DNA of 64,000 nucleotides from Mycobacterium fragae (GTDB lineage Bacteria > Actinomycetota > Actinomycetes > Mycobacteriales > Mycobacteriaceae). The translations under genes and the position numbers were made by a program. The stretch is taken from the NCBI RefSeq assembly GCF_002102185.1, contig NZ_LQOW01000006.1, positions 1-64,000 of the forward strand, given 5' to 3'. The notes under the pieces were generated by a model. It did not search any database and was not told the DNA's origin. It worked only from the letters and a program-made list of their open reading frames with translations. Shown here piece by piece: positions 33,882-42,291 of this stretch. The stretch's first letter is position 1. The number at the start of each line of letters is the position of its first letter.

Positions 33882-34985
33882 TCATTGCGTCACAAACGCG
33901 TTGCGCGGGATCGTCAACGGCAAGTCCACCGAGCTCAGCAGTCCCGGTTCTGCTGCAACAACATAGGGCACGGCATTCAGCACACGCATCGCGGTGGCGA
34001 CCATTGGGCCTGCCCCCGAAGTCATTCCGGCGATGCCGGCCTTGTGGGGATCCTTCAAAGTGGCGGCCAGCGTGCAGTCGATATCGGGATCGCCGGTGAT
34101 CACGACGCGGTAGGACAGATCTCCGACGCCGGTGGGCCAGTCTGGCGCGACATCGTGTGCGAGCCGGGTGACATGCTCGATGACGATGGCCTCGCGTCCG
34201 TCGACCACGCCGATCGCCTGCATGCGCAGTGCCCCGCACGTCCCGGCCTCGACGGTGCCCATCGCGACGTTCAAGGTCCGATGCGTCACCGCGCGATCGA
34301 ATGATTCGCGCACTTCCTGGACCTCGACCCCGAGCGCATCGGCGATCAACCGAATCTGGCCCTGCCATTCGCCGGCGATCGCGCCGGGATAGCTGATCCA
34401 CGGCTGGTAGTCGAGCGGCTGGCCGAAACCCAGCCCGTTGATCATGATGTCGGGAACTCCGTAGTCGTCGTACAGCCCGATTTCGAACGCGTGAATCTTC
34501 TCGATCGACGATGACTGCGTCGACAGCACCAGCGGCAAGTAGTCGGCGGCGAAGCCCGGCTCGATTCCCGACGCGTACAGGGAGGCGTGGCCCTGCTTTG
34601 CCGCGGCGACGAGCTGGTCGCGCCATTCCGCGGGTTCGTAGGCGTGCGGGTTGACCAGTCGCGTGGTGCTTGTCGTGACGACGTTGATCCCCGCCTCGAG
34701 AAGCTTGACGTAGTCCGGGATCGCCAGCGCATCACGTTCGGGGCCACTGGCCGCATAGATCACGCAGTCGGGCTTGAGTGCAATCAGCGCGTCGGCGTCG
34801 TTGGTGGCGGCAAGTCCGATCGGCTCGCCGTTGGCGAGCTCGCCCGCGTCCTTACCGACTTTCTGTTCGGAATGCACCCACACGCCGACCAGGTCGAGGT
34901 CGGGGCGTCGCTGGATGGCGCGGATGGCGATCGACCCGATGCCACCCGTCGCCCACACCACCACACGGTATGAATCGTCGGCCAT
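33882..34985 (-). CDS. NAD(P)-binding reductase, dihydrodipicolinate-reductase/DAPDH-like
   Basis: A 367-residue protein with an N-terminal Rossmann domain (VVVWATGGIGSIAIRAIQRR) of the dihydrodipicolinate reductase / 2,4-diaminopentanoate dehydrogenase-like family. A larger C-terminal domain follows (GTCGALRMQAIGVVDGREAIVIEH). It is a close paralogue of 36033-37094. It is divergent from the luciferase-like gene at 35040. Such genes are abundant in environmental mycobacteria, and the reaction is not established. Confidence 0.82.
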   Translation of the reverse strand: MADDSYRVVVWATGGIGSIAIRAIQRRPDLDLVGVWVHSEQKVGKDAGELANGEPIGLAATNDADALIALKPDCVIYAASGPERDALAIPDYVKLLEAGINVVTTSTTRLVNPHAYEPAEWRDQLVAAAKQGHASLYASGIEPGFAADYLPLVLSTQSSSIEKIHAFEIGLYDDYGVPDIMINGLGFGQPLDYQPWISYPGAIAGEWQGQIRLIADALGVEVQEVRESFDRAVTHRTLNVAMGTVEAGTCGALRMQAIGVVDGREAIVIEHVTRLAHDVAPDWPTGVGDLSYRVVITGDPDIDCTLAATLKDPHKAGIAGMTSGAGPMVATAMRVLNAVPYVVAAEPGLLSSVDLPLTIPRNAFVTQ

Positions 34986-35039
34986 TACGTTGCTTCCTCG
35001 CGTCGATGGTCGCTGCGAACAAACATTAGGTTACAGTCG

Positions 35040-36020
35040 ATGCACATGTTCACGCTCAGGTTCGACATGCGCGCTCCCGCCTGGGCCGCGCCGGCCGCCG
35101 ACCTCTACTCCGCGGCCATCGACATGTGCGCTTGGGCGGAGAACCGGGGTGCGATCGTCGCGGTGCTCTCCGAACACCACGGCGCCGACGACGGGCATCT
35201 TCCGACCCCGCTGATCTTGGCCTCGGCAATCGCCGCCAGAACAACCAAGTTGGCGATTCTCCTAGCCGCGGTACCGATTCCGCTGTGGGACCCGGTGCGA
35301 TTGGCCGAAGAGATGAGCGTCTTGGACCTCATCAGCAACGGACGCGTGTCCTATGCGCTCGGCATCGGCCATCGCGCTGAGGAATACGACCACTTCGGGA
35401 TGGACATGGCGACCCGGGGCCGGGTCGCCGATGAGATGCTGGCCGTACTCGGCCCGTTGGTGCGCGGCGAGCCCGTCGAATATCGGGGTCGCCGGATCCA
35501 TGTCACCCCGCCCTGTGCATCCGCGGGCGGACCATTGATGATGATCGCCGGTGGCAGCAGAGCCGCAGCCAGGCGTGCCGCCACGCACGGCCTCGGCTTG
35601 ATCTCCCAGACCGATTCGCCGGGTCTGAAGGAATACTACGAATCGCAATGCCGCGCCGCCGGCCACGAGCCCGGAGTCGTTCAGTTTCCAATGCCGGGCG
35701 CTCCCACAGCGGTTTTCGTCGCCGAGAACGAGCAGGCCGTCGACGAGGCGTGGCAGGTGTTGGGACCGCATCTGCTGCACGACGCCACCACGGCCGCGTC
35801 GTATCGCCCCCACGACGACTCGGTCGCCAGCATCACCCGCGCCGACAGTGTGGCCGCGCTTCGTGCCGACGGCGGCCCGTACCGCATTCTCACTTCCGAC
35901 GAGGCGACCGAGTATGTGCGCAATGGGCGGCCGCTGCCGCTGCACCCGCTCTGTGGCGGCATTCCACCCGATGTTGCCTGGCCATACCTGGAACGTGCTG
36001 CGCCCGCCGCCCAAAAGTAA
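35040..36020 (+). CDS. luciferase-like monooxygenase (F420- or FMN-dependent)
   Basis: A 326-residue TIM-barrel protein of the bacterial luciferase-like family (LSEHHGADDGHLPTPLILAS; LISNGRVSYALGIGHRAEEY). Two Met codons (35040 and 35046) are possible starts. It ends 12 bp before the DAPDH-like gene at 36033, so the two are probably co-transcribed and may act in sequence. It is a paralogue of the protein at 37162-38157. The cofactor (F420 or flavin) cannot be told by eye. Confidence 0.85.
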   Translation: MHMFTLRFDMRAPAWAAPAADLYSAAIDMCAWAENRGAIVAVLSEHHGADDGHLPTPLILASAIAARTTKLAILLAAVPIPLWDPVRLAEEMSVLDLISNGRVSYALGIGHRAEEYDHFGMDMATRGRVADEMLAVLGPLVRGEPVEYRGRRIHVTPPCASAGGPLMMIAGGSRAAARRAATHGLGLISQTDSPGLKEYYESQCRAAGHEPGVVQFPMPGAPTAVFVAENEQAVDEAWQVLGPHLLHDATTAASYRPHDDSVASITRADSVAALRADGGPYRILTSDEATEYVRNGRPLPLHPLCGGIPPDVAWPYLERAAPAAQK

Positions 36021-36032
36021 GGAGACAAGCGA

Positions 36033-37094
36033 GTGCGTACCGTCGTGTGGTCGACCGGGGGAGTCGGATCAATCGCGATCGATGCCATTCGACGTCGGCC
36101 CGATCTGGAACTGGTTGGCGTATGGGTACATTCACCCGACAAAGTCGGCAAGGATGCCGGCGAGTTGGCCGGTGTTGAGCCGATCGGGGTGACGGCCACC
36201 CATGACGCCGATGAGCTCATCGGCCTCGCACCCGATTGCATCGTCTACGCCGCGAGCGGACCCGAGCGTGACGGCGCGGCGGTGCCCGACTACCTGAGCT
36301 TCTTGGAGGCGGGGATCAACGTCGTGTCGACGTCGTCGACCAGTCTGGTCTACCCGCCGTCGTACTTCGCCCCGAACTGGCGAGATCAGCTGGAGGCGGC
36401 GGCCAAGGCCGGCGGGGCGTCGTTCTATGCATCCGGCATCTTTCCCGGCTTCGCCTCCGATCAGCTCGCACTGCTCATGACAACGCAGTCGAAGAACATC
36501 CGCAGCATCACCGCCAGCGAGGTCGCGCTGAACGATCACTACCCGGTGGCCGACGTGATGATGGACGGAATGGGTTTCGGCCGACCGCTGGATTTCGAAC
36601 CGATGCTGAAAACACCCAGGTTCATCGAAATGGCTTGGAAGGCACCGATATCCCTGATAGCAAGCGGCCTCGATGTGGAAGTGGAAGAGGTGCGCGGTTC
36701 CCTCGACCGTGAATTGACCCACCGGGATATCGAGGTGGCCTTCGGCACCATCAAGTCGGGCACTTGTGGTGCGGTGCGAACCCGCGCCGCGGGGGTGGTC
36801 AACGGCCGCGAGGCCATCGTGATCGAGCACGTCATCCGGATGGCGCGCAACGTCGCACCCGACTGGCCGACCTCTGAATTCGACGCCACCTACCGGGTCG
36901 ATATCGAAGGCGATCCCGACATCCACTGTGCGATGACGCTCGGGCAAGCAGAGGGCCACGCTGCAGGCCATGCCGCCATGACGTCCACCGCCATGCGCGT
37001 GGTCAACGCGATCCCCTACGTGGTCGACGCGCCGCCAGGTCTGCTCTGCTCGCTGGATATCCCGACGACGCTGCCGCGCCACGTATTTGACTAA
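36033..37094 (+). CDS. NAD(P)-binding reductase, dihydrodipicolinate-reductase/DAPDH-like, paralogue
   Basis: A 353-residue paralogue of 33882-34985 with the same landmarks (TVVWSTGGVGSIAIDAIRRR; GTCGAVRTRAAGVVNGREA) and a GTG start after AAGGAG. It sits between two luciferase-like genes on the same strand. The alternating order suggests duplication of a luciferase-like/reductase pair. Confidence 0.82.
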   Translation: MRTVVWSTGGVGSIAIDAIRRRPDLELVGVWVHSPDKVGKDAGELAGVEPIGVTATHDADELIGLAPDCIVYAASGPERDGAAVPDYLSFLEAGINVVSTSSTSLVYPPSYFAPNWRDQLEAAAKAGGASFYASGIFPGFASDQLALLMTTQSKNIRSITASEVALNDHYPVADVMMDGMGFGRPLDFEPMLKTPRFIEMAWKAPISLIASGLDVEVEEVRGSLDRELTHRDIEVAFGTIKSGTCGAVRTRAAGVVNGREAIVIEHVIRMARNVAPDWPTSEFDATYRVDIEGDPDIHCAMTLGQAEGHAAGHAAMTSTAMRVVNAIPYVVDAPPGLLCSLDIPTTLPRHVFD

Positions 37095-37161
37095 GCGTTG
37101 ACGCAGCTGGGTGCCTTCCGTAGCGTACGTGGCACAAAGATTAGGTCGTCTAGGAGCCGTC

Positions 37162-38157
37162 GTGTACATCCTGCGCTTCGACATGCGGGACCCGAGCTGG
37201 GCGGCGCCCCCGGCTGCGCTCTACGGCGCGGTGCCGGAGATGTGCGCATGGGCCGAGGATCACGGCGGCGCCGCCGCCGTGTTCTGTGAGCACCATGGGT
37301 CCGAGGACGGCTACCTGCCATCCCCCTTCCTGCTTGCCTCCGCCGTTGCCGCGCGAACGCAGCGCCTGGCCTTGAGCCTGATCCTGATTCTGCCGTTCTA
37401 CGAACCCGTTCGTCTCGCCGAGGACATGGCAGTCCTCGACATCCTCAGCGGTGGTCGGGCGTCGTACATCTTGGCGTTGGGATACCGGCCCGAGGAATAC
37501 GAGATATTCGGCCTGTCACTTCGCGACCGAGGGCGGCTGGCCGACGACAAGCTGGGACTGCTGCGACAACTACTGGCCGGCGAAACGGTCGTTGAAAACG
37601 GACGGCGGATCATGGTGACACCGCTCCCGCAGACCGCCGGTGGGCCGGGAATGATGTGGTGGGGCGGCGGCAGTCTGGCAGCGGCCCGAAGGGCCGGCAG
37701 GTACGGCCTGGGCATGTTGGCCAACGCGAATATCCCCGGCATGCGGGAAGCTTACGAGGAGTCCTGCCGCAAGCACGGACACGCGCCGGGCGCGACATTT
37801 TTCCCCGACCGCGACAGCCCTTCAGCCACGTTCGTCGCCGATGACGTCGACCAGGCCTGGTCGGAACTGGGCGAGTATCTGCTGCACGACGCGCGTAGCT
37901 ACGCGGCGTGGAACCCCGGCAACGAGACGTCCGCGGGTATCTCACACGTGAATACCATTGCCGAGCTGCGCGACACATCGAAGTCCCACGTGATTATCTC
38001 GACGTCGGAAGCGATCTCGCGGGTTCGCGCCGGCGAGGTGCTCACCCTGTCGCCGTTGTGCGGTGGGTTGCCACCGGAACTCGCCTGGCCCTACCTCAAG
38101 CGCGTCGGCGAGGTCGTGTTGCCCGAGGCGCTGTCGGAGAGAAAGGCGTCACTATGA
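37162..38157 (+). CDS. luciferase-like monooxygenase, paralogue
   Basis: A 331-residue paralogue of 35040-36020. I chose the GTG at 37162 because TAGGAG precedes it and the N-terminus (MYILRFDMRDPSWAAPP) then aligns with the paralogue (FTLRFDMRAPAWAAPA). Family motifs include FCEHHGSEDGYLPSPFLLAS and ILSGGRASYILALGYRPEEY. The stop overlaps the P450 start by 4 bp, so oxygenase and P450 are translationally coupled. Confidence 0.86.
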   Translation: MYILRFDMRDPSWAAPPAALYGAVPEMCAWAEDHGGAAAVFCEHHGSEDGYLPSPFLLASAVAARTQRLALSLILILPFYEPVRLAEDMAVLDILSGGRASYILALGYRPEEYEIFGLSLRDRGRLADDKLGLLRQLLAGETVVENGRRIMVTPLPQTAGGPGMMWWGGGSLAAARRAGRYGLGMLANANIPGMREAYEESCRKHGHAPGATFFPDRDSPSATFVADDVDQAWSELGEYLLHDARSYAAWNPGNETSAGISHVNTIAELRDTSKSHVIISTSEAISRVRAGEVLTLSPLCGGLPPELAWPYLKRVGEVVLPEALSERKASL

Positions 38158-39350
38158 CCAGGACGGGTACCACCGAGGTTTACTACGACCCATTCGATTT
38201 CGAGATCGACGACGACCCCTATCCGATCTGGAAGAGGCTGCGAGACGAAGCCCCGCTGTATTACAACGACAAGTACAACTTCTATGCGTTGAGTCGGTAT
38301 GAGGATGTTTCGCGTGAGCTGATGAACTTCGACACGTTCAGGTCGGGTCGTGGCACAACGATGGACATCATCATGAGTGGTGTCGAGGTTCCGCCCGGGA
38401 TCATCCTGTTCGAGGATCCGCCCATTCATGATCTGCATCGCCGTTTGCTGTCAAGGGTTTTCACGCCGCGGCGAATGGAATCGATCGAGCCGCTGACGCG
38501 AGACTTCTGCATACGTGCGCTCGATCCCTTGGTGGGCACGGGCAGGTTCGACTTCATCGAGAATCTCGGCGCGCTGGTCCCGATGCGCACGATCGGCTAC
38601 CTACTGGGCATCCCAGAAGAAGGCCAAGAGTCGATCCGCGACCACGGCGGTCGCCAGCTCACGCTCAAGGAGGGCACGTTCAGGCCTGCCAAGAAAGAGT
38701 TCTTCGAGCAGAGCTATCAGATGTTTTCCGACTATATCGATTGGCGGGTGGACCATCCCTCCGATGACCTGATGACCCAGCTGCTCAACGCCGAGATCGA
38801 GGACAACGGCGCGACACGGCGGCTGACGCGAGTCGAGGTGTTGCAATACACCGGCATGATCGCCGGTGCGGGCAACGAGACGACGACACGCCTGATCGGT
38901 TTCATCGGCCAGCTGCTGGCCGAACATCCCGATCAGCGCCGACAGATCGTGGACAACCCGTCGCTGATTCCGATGGCCATCGAAGAGGTTTTGCGCTACG
39001 AAGCGCCGTCACCGGTGCAAGCGCGCTATGTCGCCCGTGACGTCGAGTGCTACGGCACCACGGTTCCCGAGGGCTCGATCATGTTGCTGCTCAACGGATC
39101 GGCCAACCGCGACGAACGCAGGTATCCAGAAGGCGACAAGTTCGACATCCACCGCGGCGACACTCATCTGAGTTTCGGCCACGGGCTGCACTTCTGCCTG
39201 GGCTCCGCCTTGGCGCGTATGCAGGCCAGGGTGGCGTTGGAGGAGGTCATCAAGCGTTGGCCCGACTGGGAGGTCGACTACGCGAACGCGCGCAAAGCGC
39301 ATACCTCCAGCGTGCGCGGGTGGGCGAAGCTACCTGTCGTCACCGGCTAA
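38154..39350 (+). CDS. cytochrome P450
   Basis: A 398-residue P450 with I-helix AGAGNETT, ExxR in EEVLR, and haem loop FGHGLHFCLG. The ATG at 38154 overlaps the upstream stop (ATGA). It is strikingly similar to the P450 at 41030-42241 (for example the shared RRLLSRVFTPRRM and RYEAPSPVQARYVARD-type segments), so the two are a local duplication. The last gene of a rightward operon, it is followed by a strong inverted repeat at 39367. Confidence 0.93.
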   Translation: MTRTGTTEVYYDPFDFEIDDDPYPIWKRLRDEAPLYYNDKYNFYALSRYEDVSRELMNFDTFRSGRGTTMDIIMSGVEVPPGIILFEDPPIHDLHRRLLSRVFTPRRMESIEPLTRDFCIRALDPLVGTGRFDFIENLGALVPMRTIGYLLGIPEEGQESIRDHGGRQLTLKEGTFRPAKKEFFEQSYQMFSDYIDWRVDHPSDDLMTQLLNAEIEDNGATRRLTRVEVLQYTGMIAGAGNETTTRLIGFIGQLLAEHPDQRRQIVDNPSLIPMAIEEVLRYEAPSPVQARYVARDVECYGTTVPEGSIMLLLNGSANRDERRYPEGDKFDIHRGDTHLSFGHGLHFCLGSALARMQARVALEEVIKRWPDWEVDYANARKAHTSSVRGWAKLPVVTG

Positions 39351-39366
39351 CTCTTTGCGCCGAACA

Positions 39367-39411
39367 TCGAGTTGTCGGGCGGAATCCGCCGTTTTCGCCC
39401 CGACAACTCGA
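39367..39411. terminator. 13-bp stem-loop between convergent genes
   Basis: TCGAGTTGTCGGG (39367-39379) is exactly complementary to CCCGACAACTCGA (39399-39411) across a 19-base loop. It starts 17 bp after the P450 stop and ends 17 bp before the stop of the convergent AveC-like gene, so it can serve both strands. There is no long U-tract. Confidence 0.65.
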
Positions 39412-39427
39412 CGCTGGACCGGGAGAC

Positions 39428-40213
39428 CTACGGGGGTTGGTTCGGCACGCCCGGGAACAACTGGCCCGTCGGCCCTGCGGTCACCCAACCGCCCAGCTTC
39501 GTGGCGAGATGCGGCGCGAAAACCGCGCCATAGAGCGCGTTTCCGATGATGACGACAGCGATGATGGACAGCACCGACGATTGAAGGCGGCTCCTCGACG
39601 TCTTGTCAGCCCACATCTCGATCACATTTCGGCCTTCGGAATCAGTCCGTCCGAGCAGATAGGTGAAGACCATCATCTGGATGCCCAGTGCGAGCGAGTC
39701 GTAGACCGGGTACTGGTGCTTGGTCCCCTCGAATATCGCGAGCCCGGGAATCACCCGGCCGTAATAGAAGACGCCGAGCCGTGCTCCGATGAACGCGTTG
39801 AAGACGAAGGCCCAGCAGAAGCCGACGACCAGGCCGACGGTCACCAGGGTAATCGGCCTGCGCCAGTGAAACTTTGCGCTCAACCATCGCCCCAGCCCGG
39901 TGCCGATAACGGCGGGCAGCACGAAGTAGGACATGTAGCCGACGGGCACGGACGAGGGCAGACCACCCCACGTCATGTTCAATGGCCACCACGACGGCAT
40001 GCGGGGCAGCGCGGGCGGAAACTGCGCGTACATCGCCCAGTCGTAAGGCGCCTCGATCCACGAGAACGAGATCGCCGAGATACACAGAAGCAGCAGTGGA
40101 TGCAGCCGGCGTCGGCGATAGCTCAGGTACACACCGATCGCGAAAAACGTGATGCCTCCGACGTAGGCGAAGGCTATGGCCGCCTTCATCAACGGCGTCA
40201 ACTCGGCGCTCAT
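39428..40213 (-). CDS. AveC-like (spirocyclase-family) integral membrane protein
   Basis: A 261-residue membrane protein with about six hydrophobic segments. Internal motifs such as EAPYDWAMYAQFPP and PSWWPLNMTWGG resemble the AveC family. Streptomyces AveC acts on spiroketal formation and tailoring in avermectin biosynthesis, but the role of the mycobacterial relatives is not known. It overlaps a 38-codon membrane-protein gene by 4 bp and lies between two duplicated P450 genes. I infer a role with the P450s on a lipid-like substrate; the family call is from motif memory. Confidence 0.65.
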   Translation of the reverse strand: MSAELTPLMKAAIAFAYVGGITFFAIGVYLSYRRRRLHPLLLLCISAISFSWIEAPYDWAMYAQFPPALPRMPSWWPLNMTWGGLPSSVPVGYMSYFVLPAVIGTGLGRWLSAKFHWRRPITLVTVGLVVGFCWAFVFNAFIGARLGVFYYGRVIPGLAIFEGTKHQYPVYDSLALGIQMMVFTYLLGRTDSEGRNVIEMWADKTSRSRLQSSVLSIIAVVIIGNALYGAVFAPHLATKLGGWVTAGPTGQLFPGVPNQPP

Positions 40214-40326
40214 CGGTCCAGCTCTTGGCGGGGTGCGTGACGCGCTTCCGGATCGAAGCGCAGCACGATACCGAAGATCAGGACGATCAACCCGAACAGC
40301 GTGCCAAGCATGATGACGGCGCCCAC
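40210..40326 (-). CDS. small single-pass membrane protein (38 aa)
   Basis: A GTG at 40326, preceded by AAAGGGG, opens a 38-residue frame: MGAVIMLGTLFGLIVLIFGI, then a basic/polar tail (VLRFDPEARHAPRQELDR). One hydrophobic helix fills residues 2-21. Its TGA overlaps the ATG of the AveC-like gene (ATGA), so the two are translationally coupled. The repeat at 40361 lies just upstream, as expected for the promoter of this pair. The hydrophobicity, positive-inside tail and coupling support a real gene below usual size cut-offs. Confidence 0.65.
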   Translation of the reverse strand: MGAVIMLGTLFGLIVLIFGIVLRFDPEARHAPRQELDR

Positions 40327-40360
40327 GCCGGCACCCCTTTCGACAAGAGCTCGACAGTAT

Positions 40361-40378
40361 AGATAGTGGATACTATCT
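40361..40378. promoter_or_regulatory. operator overlapping the TetR start (AGATAGT-N4-ACTATCT)
   Basis: A perfect inverted repeat with 7-bp arms and a GGAT spacer lies between the divergent small membrane-protein gene (start 40326) and the TetR gene, covering the TetR GTG at 40366. This fits autorepression and control of the AveC-like pair. The right half contains ATACTAT, which is also the core of the perfect operator at 13008. Confidence 0.6.
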
Positions 40379-41022
40379 TAAAGGTTGTGGTTCAGCGAGC
40401 AACAGCTCCAGCGACGCGACGGCCCCGTGGTGAGCCGCGCAAACTTCTGCTGGACGCCGCCCGAGCCCTCTTCGCCCGACAGGACTACCGCAGCACCACA
40501 ACCCGCGAAATCGCGCAGGCCGCCGGCGTCACCGAACACCTGCTGTTCCGCCACTTCGGCTCGAAGGCTGCGCTGTTTCGCGAAGCCCTCGTCCTGCCGT
40601 TCACCGGCTTCGTCCAGGAATTCGGCCGGACGTGGGAATCGGTCGTTCCCGAGGAGACCGGCGAGGAGGAGCTGGCGCGGCATTTCGTCGGGCAGCTCTA
40701 CGACGTCTTCGTCGAGCACCAGGGCCTCCTTCTGACGCTCATGGCATCGCAGGCGCTCAGCGAGGAGGAGCTGGCCGACACCGGCATTGCCGACATCAGG
40801 CGCGCCCTCAGGGTCCTCGGCCAGATCAGCGCCGAGGGCATGCACCTACGCGGGATGCGCTCGGATCATCCCGATCTGCCGGCGCACTCGACGGTGGCGA
40901 TGATCGCCGGCATGGCCGCGTTGCGTTCGACCTACTTCGGAGCCAGGCAGCCCTCGAGGAAAGTGATCGTTGACGAACTCGTCCAAGCGATCCTGCACGG
41001 CTTCCTGCACCGGAACGAGTGA
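40366..41022 (+). CDS. TetR-family transcriptional regulator
   Basis: A 218-residue TetR protein. The N-terminal helix-turn-helix is TTTREIAQAAGVTEHLLFRHFGSKAALF, given here as its landmarks TREIAQAAGVTEHL and FRHFGSK. The C-terminal domain is all helical. The GTG at 40366 is inside the operator; a GTG at 40387 is an alternative start. It is followed after 7 bp by a P450 gene in the same direction, so it probably controls that P450, itself and the divergent AveC-like pair. It is also one of two candidates for the regulator of the GAGAAT-type operators. Confidence 0.9.
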   Translation: MDTILKVVVQRATAPATRRPRGEPRKLLLDAARALFARQDYRSTTTREIAQAAGVTEHLLFRHFGSKAALFREALVLPFTGFVQEFGRTWESVVPEETGEEELARHFVGQLYDVFVEHQGLLLTLMASQALSEEELADTGIADIRRALRVLGQISAEGMHLRGMRSDHPDLPAHSTVAMIAGMAALRSTYFGARQPSRKVIVDELVQAILHGFLHRNE

Positions 41023-41029
41023 GGAGACA

Positions 41030-42241
41030 ATGACACATACCAGTGCGATCGAGTTGTATTACGACCCGCTCGACATCGAGATCGACGACAACCCATATCC
41101 GGTGTGGAAGCGCATGCGCGAAGAAGCACCGCTGTACCACAACGAAAAGTACAACTTCTATGCGCTGAGTCGATACGACGACGTGGCGCGCGAACTGCCG
41201 AACTGGGAGACCTACCGATCCGGTCGCGGGACCACCGCCGACATCTTGTTCAACAACATAGAAGTGCCGCCGGGCATCCTGCTGTTCGAGGATCCACCGC
41301 TGCATGATCTGCACCGCCGCCTGCTGTCCCGGGTTTTCACGCCGCGGCGCATGCTTGCCGTGGAATCCCTGGTGCGTGGATTCTGCGTCCGGGAGCTGGA
41401 CCCGTTGGTCGACGTCGGCGGCTTCGATTTCATCGCTGATCTCGGTGCGATGATGCCGATGCGGACCATCGGCTATCTGCTGGGCATTCCTGAAGCGGAT
41501 CAAGAGAAGATCCGGGACCGCAATGGAGCCTTCATCGAAATGCCCAAGGGGGGCAAGCCCGGTGAGGTCAATCCGAATCTGTTCGAGGACACCATCATCA
41601 TGTTCGCCGAGTACATCGAATGGCGCGCCAATCATCCATCGGATGACCTGATGACCGAGCTGCTGCAGGCCGAGATCGAGGAGCCCGACGGTACGCGGCG
41701 CCAGCTGTCCCGCACCGAAGTGCTCGCCTACACGGCGATGATCGCCGGCGCCGGAAACGAGACCACCGCCCGGCTCATCGGCTTCATGGGCCAACTGCTG
41801 TCCGATCACCCGGATCAACGCCGCGAACTCGTCGCCGACCCGTCGCTGATCCCCGCCGCGGTCGAGGAAACGCTGCGCTACGAATCCCCGTCGCCGGTGC
41901 AGGCTCGCTATGTCGCCCGCGATGCCGAGCACTACGGCCACGTCGTACCGGAAGGCTCGTTCATGTTGCTGCTCAACGGTTCCGCCAACCGGGACGAGCG
42001 GCGGTTCCCCGATCCGGACCGCTACGACATCCACCGTCAGGGCGGCCACCTCAGCTTCGGTCAGGGCCTGCACTTCTGTCTCGGCTCGGCGCTGGCCCGT
42101 TTGGAAGCTCGGGTGGCCTTCGAAGAGGTCCTCAAACGCTGGCCCGAGTGGGAAGTCGACTACGACAACGCTGAGCGGGCGCACACCTCGAGCGTGCGCG
42201 GGTGGGCGCGGTTACCGGTCTTCACCGAGAGTCGACGATGA
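41030..42241 (+). CDS. cytochrome P450, paralogue of 38154-39350
   Basis: A 403-residue P450 with I-helix AGAGNETT, ExxR in EETLR, and haem loop FGQGLHFCLG. The ATG at 41030 has GAGGAG and follows the TetR stop by 7 bp. Most of its length aligns without gaps to the P450 at 38154. Both start with a short tail and YYDP...IEIDD/FEIDD. No ferredoxin gene adjoins either P450 of this pair, so they must use one encoded elsewhere. Confidence 0.93.
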   Translation: MTHTSAIELYYDPLDIEIDDNPYPVWKRMREEAPLYHNEKYNFYALSRYDDVARELPNWETYRSGRGTTADILFNNIEVPPGILLFEDPPLHDLHRRLLSRVFTPRRMLAVESLVRGFCVRELDPLVDVGGFDFIADLGAMMPMRTIGYLLGIPEADQEKIRDRNGAFIEMPKGGKPGEVNPNLFEDTIIMFAEYIEWRANHPSDDLMTELLQAEIEEPDGTRRQLSRTEVLAYTAMIAGAGNETTARLIGFMGQLLSDHPDQRRELVADPSLIPAAVEETLRYESPSPVQARYVARDAEHYGHVVPEGSFMLLLNGSANRDERRFPDPDRYDIHRQGGHLSFGQGLHFCLGSALARLEARVAFEEVLKRWPEWEVDYDNAERAHTSSVRGWARLPVFTESRR

Positions 42242-42291
42242 TGTCGTGCGAAAGCAGCGCCGAGGCAATCAAAATCGGCGAGGAGTAATCG

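Noticed and set aside
37111..37161. Longer start for the second luciferase-like gene
   Set aside because: The extra residues do not match the paralogue, while the GTG at 37162 has a ribosome site and aligns with it.
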